Shown here: positions 59,901 through 64,000 of the stretch, one piece after another
Numbering within the stretch: the stretch's first letter is position 1
Layout of the letters: every line of letters starts with the position of its first letter
From: Climacium dendroides
Taxonomy: Eukaryota > Streptophyta > Bryopsida > Hypnales > Climaciaceae
Reading direction: 5' to 3'
Length of the DNA stretch: 64,000 nucleotides
NCBI GenBank assembly: GCA_950106755.1
Contig: OX467092.1
Coordinates: 1,922,001 to 1,986,000 of the forward strand
Translations under genes and position numbers: made by a program
The notes under the pieces: model-generated
The model's input: only the letters and a program-made list of their open reading frames with translations
Databases searched by the model: none
Told to the model about the DNA's origin: nothing

Positions 59901-60218
59901 CCATACTTGATTGGAGATTCAGCTTATACAAACCGGCCCTACCTATTAAAGAACTACAAACTAGCAAATCCTGCTTTTCATGACCAAAAGAGGTTTGATG
60001 CTTCTATCAATACGAGCAAGGTTGTTATTAAGCATGCTTTTGGTGCTTTGAAGAATCAGTGGAGGATTTTGAAGAGCTTTGGTGGCAATGTCAATTTTTG
60101 CGCAACTATAACAATTGTTTGTTGCGTCCTGCATAACTACTGTGAATTCCATGGTGAAAGACTTCCATTACTGGAGACTTTTGGACAAGCAATTGATCCA
60201 TTTGCTGGTAGACACTAA
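56931..60218 (+). pseudogene. PIF/Harbinger-type transposase relic
   Basis: A first block (56931 to about 57316) has, after an in-frame TAG at 57168-57170, YLDTFRMSFLAFEQLMLELT, the usual N-terminal helix region. The second block (59337-60218), same frame, has IPVQKQVKLVIYRLACDHSC, then IDGTHI with the first aspartate, GDSAYT with the second and HAFGALKNQWRIL near the third. Nonsense codons are at 59523-59525 and 59817-59819. The catalytic glutamate before the FGxLK motif appears to be lysine (VVIKHAFGALK), so it should be inactive even apart from the stops. The roughly 2-kb gap holds tandem-like repeats and is either a large intron or an insertion. Confidence 0.85.
57890..58920. repeat. Imperfect tandem repeats of about 175 bp between transposase blocks
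   Basis: Repeated phrases recur at roughly 160-180 bp spacing: gttttggcctctaaaa (58080, 58257), cacaactcattcataaatgc (58130, 58310, 58490), atgatagctt..agaaa and ttctatggttggtc (58420, 58597). The style of the repeats recalls families A and B. No protein is encoded. Confidence 0.6.
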
Positions 60219-60817
60219 GGAGCACAGCGTTTACCAAATGATGGCGATGGAGCAAAACTTGCTGGGGTAGGTATGAGGAGGGCTTTATATGGAGCTTGGC
60301 TAGCTAGCAATCATAGTATATAGGTATTAAATTTTATATATTTATAGAGTTGTGATAGTTATTTATTTATTTTTTATTTATATATTTTTATAAATATGTG
60401 ATTATATAGTTTTTTAATATTATGGAGTACATATATTTATTTTTTTAATGGTTTGAATCTTTGTTTGTATTTTAGATATTATTTTTTTTTAGTGAAATAT
60501 ATTTTTACCAAAAAATTGAGTCTAATAATGTATGCAAATAAACCACTCGAGTCCTTGGATTTTCTTTTAAAAAAAATAATATGGACTACTTCTATTTTTC
60601 TGACAAAAAAAATGTGAACAAATTGTTCTTTGCATATTTTCCTATCGGATTTTGTCTAATACTAGTATAAGGATTTGTGGATGAATTTTCATATAGGATG
60701 TCTATGACTTTATATTCAAACAAATTCTTAAATTCTTAAATTCTAAAAAAAGTGTGTGTGTTAAATATGAATTATGGACTCATGTTCATATCGAAAAAGC
60801 GCCCATGGCTTAATAAG

Positions 60818-60900
60818 TTGCGGTCAACAGGAATCGAACCTAAATCAACAACCATACAACAATTAGTCTCTTGCTCGACGTCTCGCGATGTACCCTAACT
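60818..60900 (-). other. tRNA-like relic or SINE head
   Basis: On the minus strand GGTTCGATTCC is an exact box B. A tRNA D-arm-like TCGCGAGACGTCGAGC lies about 30 bases upstream. The T-stem pairs in four of five positions, but the acceptor and anticodon stems do not close well, so it is not a working tRNA by eye. A tRNA-derived SINE head or degenerate tRNA copy fits better. Confidence 0.35.
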
Positions 60901-61427
60901 GAACATGGTGACCAATGATGTTAGAAATACACATATGAATAGAAATGGGCCACGATTACTTGATTCTAAGTCTTGATTTTAAGTCCATATTATAGAATTG
61001 ACCTTCAGTCTTTAATCCTAAACATAACCTTTATTACCTTTGCCTACTTAGCTTAGGAAATAAAATTATGTCCAACACACTAGTCAATTGAGGCATTCAT
61101 TTTAGTGACCCAATTAATTCTTCTCTTTTTTGGCTTAAGTCTTGCTATAGGGCACCTACTGTTGAAAAAAATACCTACAATTAAAAATATATAACATCTT
61201 TGACTATAATAAAACTTGTAAAGAGATATTCCAAATGACTTTCTTTCAAAACTACTAGAAATATTATTAAATCAATTTAGCAAACTGATTTATTCAATAT
61301 TTATTCAAGAAATGTATATAGTTTACATAAACTATTTTTAAACGTATTGGAGAGATATTGGAAAGGTTAGTAGCATCCAATTAAAGAAATTAAAAAAAAT
61401 TATTGTGGTTTTATTTTATTTTATATT

Positions 61428-62110
61428 AACCCTAAATGCCCAAGGCCTGTTTTGAGCTATTTGGAATTTGCTCTAAATTGAACAAACAATCAACATTTCG
61501 ATAAGTTGTACCAATTTCTTTTATATTGTAGCCGTACAAATTCAAACTAGATATGTTTGGGGTTTCAAAAGAAAAACAAAACATAACAATATATCTTATA
61601 GATTGAAAAATTATAATGTTTGATCATGAGGGTGTTAAAACTATGAAAATCTATCAATTTTCTTTTTGCATGTTAACTCTAAAAATTGCATGACATTTGA
61701 ACACACAAATTGTAAAATATTAGCATTCAAAGTGAAAGATAAAGTTTTTTCAAGAAGACACTCCAATTGCCCACAAAAAAAGAAATTATATAACTCCCAC
61801 ATTACTAATCCAAATGGAATGAATCAAAGCTTCCCATTTAGCAAAAAAATAATCTATGTGGAATTTTTTTTAATTTAATTTTAATTTATTACATATTTTT
61901 TTAGATGCCTCATCTTCTCAATTTTGAGTTTATTATAGCATAATTTTGTCTCTTGAGCACCAATTTAAATAAAAATTATTTTCCTAGAAACCTCATATAT
62001 TTTTCTATCTTATGAAAAGTTTAAAATACAATTCACCAAAAATCAACTTCATAGGAGCTTGCCCAAAATCCAATTTGTCCCCTGTAGGGACAATGAGATT
62101 TTAGGGGTTG
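61428..62110. repeat. Family B repeat, copy 2
   Basis: It starts ttaaccctaaatgcccaag and ends ttttaggggttga, so the ends are inverted ttaaccc/gggttga sequences. The interior matches 46895-47810 (caaatggaatgaatcaaagc, tgagcaccaattt, cctgtagggacaatg versus gaaggaacaatgg). Confidence 0.6.
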
Positions 62111-62272
62111 ACTAATAAGAATTTTATAGGATTTGAGAAATATATGTTTAAAATGAACAATCAATTCTTATTGACAAATGTAATAATACAATACAAAATA
62201 TAAAAGCTATAAAAAGAATTGCAACAAAAATATATATTTTTAATTGCATATTTAAAAATCCATACAATTTTT

Positions 62273-63091
62273 TCACTCAATTACGTGGTCCTTTTCAGTC
62301 TGTTGGCTATGAATGACATATGCAAATAAAGCTGCCACATACTCTTGAAAAGCTTGTGTTGCTTGAAGTACATCTAATTCAAACTTCTTGTTGTCTCTTG
62401 CAAACTGAATTGCAATCTCCATCTTCATTTTCTCAATACAAGTAGACGACTCGGCAAAGCGATCCAATGCACTAGCCATATTGCCATTGAACTTTTGACG
62501 CTTCACAGCTGCTCCACGAACTCCTGGTAAATTATCGACACGAACTACTGTGTCGTAGACCTCAACTTCCTTTGGAGGAATCTAGGTGCCAATGATAGGT
62601 GTCCCTTGATCATTAGCACCTGGAACGTTGTTGGCCTTTGCTATCTCACTCAACATGGCATCTATGGCATTATACCATATCCACCATGTAAGTTCAGAGT
62701 TGTCCTCCGAAACGTTGTAAATCCTTTTTTGACGGTAATATTGCTGACGCATTTTGGCCCACTTGTCCTTCAAATGCACCCCTTAGCGACTGGCCTCCAA
62801 CGGAAAATGCTCAACCAAATGTAATTGTATTGCTTCCCAATCTTTGGCTCGGATAGATTGCCACCCCAATTCTACAATGCGCTCACGCAATAAGTCCAGT
62901 AAAAACTGTATCTTCGCATTGCCCCACTCACGATGTTTCGCAACTAGAACACTTGTGGGTAATGACGAGGCTGGTATGGAAGTACCGGTTGACAGAATCG
63001 TTGTTGGAGTATCTGTGGTCTCCTCAAAACTACCCCCCTCAAACTCTGACTCCGACAAACTGTCTACACTTTCATCACTTTCAAACATCAT
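62273..63091 (-). pseudogene. Harbinger partner protein, Myb/SANT-like, two nonsense codons
   Basis: One frame of 273 codons from ATG 63091, interrupted by TAA (62785-62783) and TAG (62584-62582). An acidic serine-rich start is followed by a trihelix/Myb-SANT-like domain: WGNAKIQFLLDLLRERIVEL, a following W..I...L.E.F part and the KDKWAKMRQQYYRQKRIYNV stretch, then a WWIWYNAIDAML segment. The C-terminal part is helical and charged. In PIF/Harbinger elements a Myb-like protein helps the transposase bind DNA and enter the nucleus. It faces the transposase relic tail to tail across a 2-kb spacer, and both carry the same class of damage (nonsense, not frameshift). Confidence 0.8.
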
Positions 63092-63100
63092 GCTTGCCAA

Positions 63101-64000
63101 GAAGCCCGGATTGGTCTTCTAAATCTTCAAAAAAAAAAGAAATTAAAAACTCCAAACTCACACTAAAACTTCACTTAAGTGCTACCCTAATCCTCATTCT
63201 ACTATAAGAGCATGAGTCCCTGGAGTGCATAAACATTGTGAGCCCTAGAGCGTGAGAGTCCCTAGAGTAGAGAAGTCCCTGCAGTGTGTTTGATATACTG
63301 TGGGGTCTCTCCTTTGTAGCTATGAAGTTACACGGGATGAAGTTTTTTGATGAACAATGCGTGAACAGTTGCACATTTATTACCTGACTTCGATACGACA
63401 GAGAGCAGCTATGATATTCCAACAGCTTCAAACAAAGCCATTCGGAGCGGCTTCCGTGGACGAGTTTCATCTTGCGAAGCGGCACTGGACGGCTCCGAAG
63501 CCGCATGTGCGAGAGACTATTGAAGCTAAAGCTTCGATCTAGCTCTTGGATTTAAACCCTAAACCCTGAGCACATTGCATTCTAGCGGTCCAGGGTTCAA
63601 AGTGTGCCTCAACGTTGTTAGACTATTCAATGTGGAAGAAGAATGTGAATCTTATTCTCAAAAGTGCTTTGCTTGTCAATTCTTCTTCCCAAATCGGTCG
63701 GCATGGACGAAGAGATTGAACCTTCTTAATGAAACTTGTTGAGAGTTCAAGAAAAGGCTGGTGCTATTTGAACATTGAAAGAAGCTATGGCGGAATTGCA
63801 CTTCGTAGCTATTGATCAAGGGTGTGAATGTTCTGGAAGGTATTCAAGTCTGATATTAGTACTTGAGAATCATGGAAGTACTTGCTTTTGAAACAATCTT
63901 TTTCTGAGTACCTGTTTAGGGATTAGAAGATGTTCTATTGTGAATTGAAGTGCTTGACAAATGGAGATGATATCATCTTCTCGTAGACGACTTCAATTCA
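63101..64000. other. Unassigned right edge
   Basis: No gene is recognised. Between 63211 and 63290 a degenerate direct repeat (gagcatgagtccctggag, gagcgtgagagtccctagag, agaagtccctgcag) of about 40 bp occurs and could lie near the Harbinger element end. A telo-box-like aaaccctaaaccctgag is at about 63555, which may mark a promoter of a gene beyond the window. Confidence 0.3.

Larger units (their letters stand above)
60219..62272. other. Spacer between the two Harbinger genes
   Basis: It contains a tRNA-like segment (60818-60900) and a family B repeat (61428-62110). The remainder (60300-60800 and 60920-61420) is AT-rich with no gene. Confidence 0.35.

Noticed and set aside
1..64000. CRISPR-like array among the tandem repeats
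   Set aside because: Repeats are directly adjacent without unique spacers, and the genome is eukaryotic.

Overview
The window is AT-rich nuclear DNA from a land plant. GT-AG introns of a few hundred bases, a PRH75-type DEAD-box helicase, a SWITCH 2-type SNF2 ATPase, a desiccation-type VOC protein and a kinase-PP2C fusion are all plant gene types. An intronless F-box gene, GC-rich exons in AT-rich surroundings and many small DNA transposons would fit a bryophyte or other seed-free plant, but this placement is an inference with low confidence.

Left part (1-22.4 kb): three intact protein genes. A nine-exon SNF2/ERCC6L2-like ATPase lies on the minus strand (2321-8372). A four-exon nucleolar DEAD-box RNA helicase lies on the plus strand (11531-14626). 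A five-exon glyoxalase/VOC protein lies on the plus strand (20378-22371). Two of the three carry a fresh-looking tandem duplication at the 5' end, and the SNF2 gene also has an in-frame 46-codon duplication in exon 1.

Middle (22.4-45.6 kb): repeat-rich DNA; a decayed kinase-PP2C fusion gene (about 34.8-41.4 kb) with stop codons, frameshifts, lost catalytic residues and two MITE insertions; and an intact single-exon F-box gene on the minus strand (42070-43443).

Right part (45.6-64 kb): a transposon graveyard. It holds a CACTA-type non-autonomous element with a duplicated left end (45887-49383), a complete pogo/Tigger-like element with matching terminal inverted repeats and a TA target (50843-54112) whose transposase frame has two stop codons, and a PIF/Harbinger-like pair: a transposase relic (56931-60218) facing a Myb/SANT-like partner relic (63091-62273). 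Smaller elements with TA or TTA/TAA target duplications occur through the window, several nested in one another.

No complete canonical tRNA, rRNA, CRISPR array or operon was seen. The notable content is mobile-DNA architecture and the decay or duplication of gene ends, not a new enzyme system.
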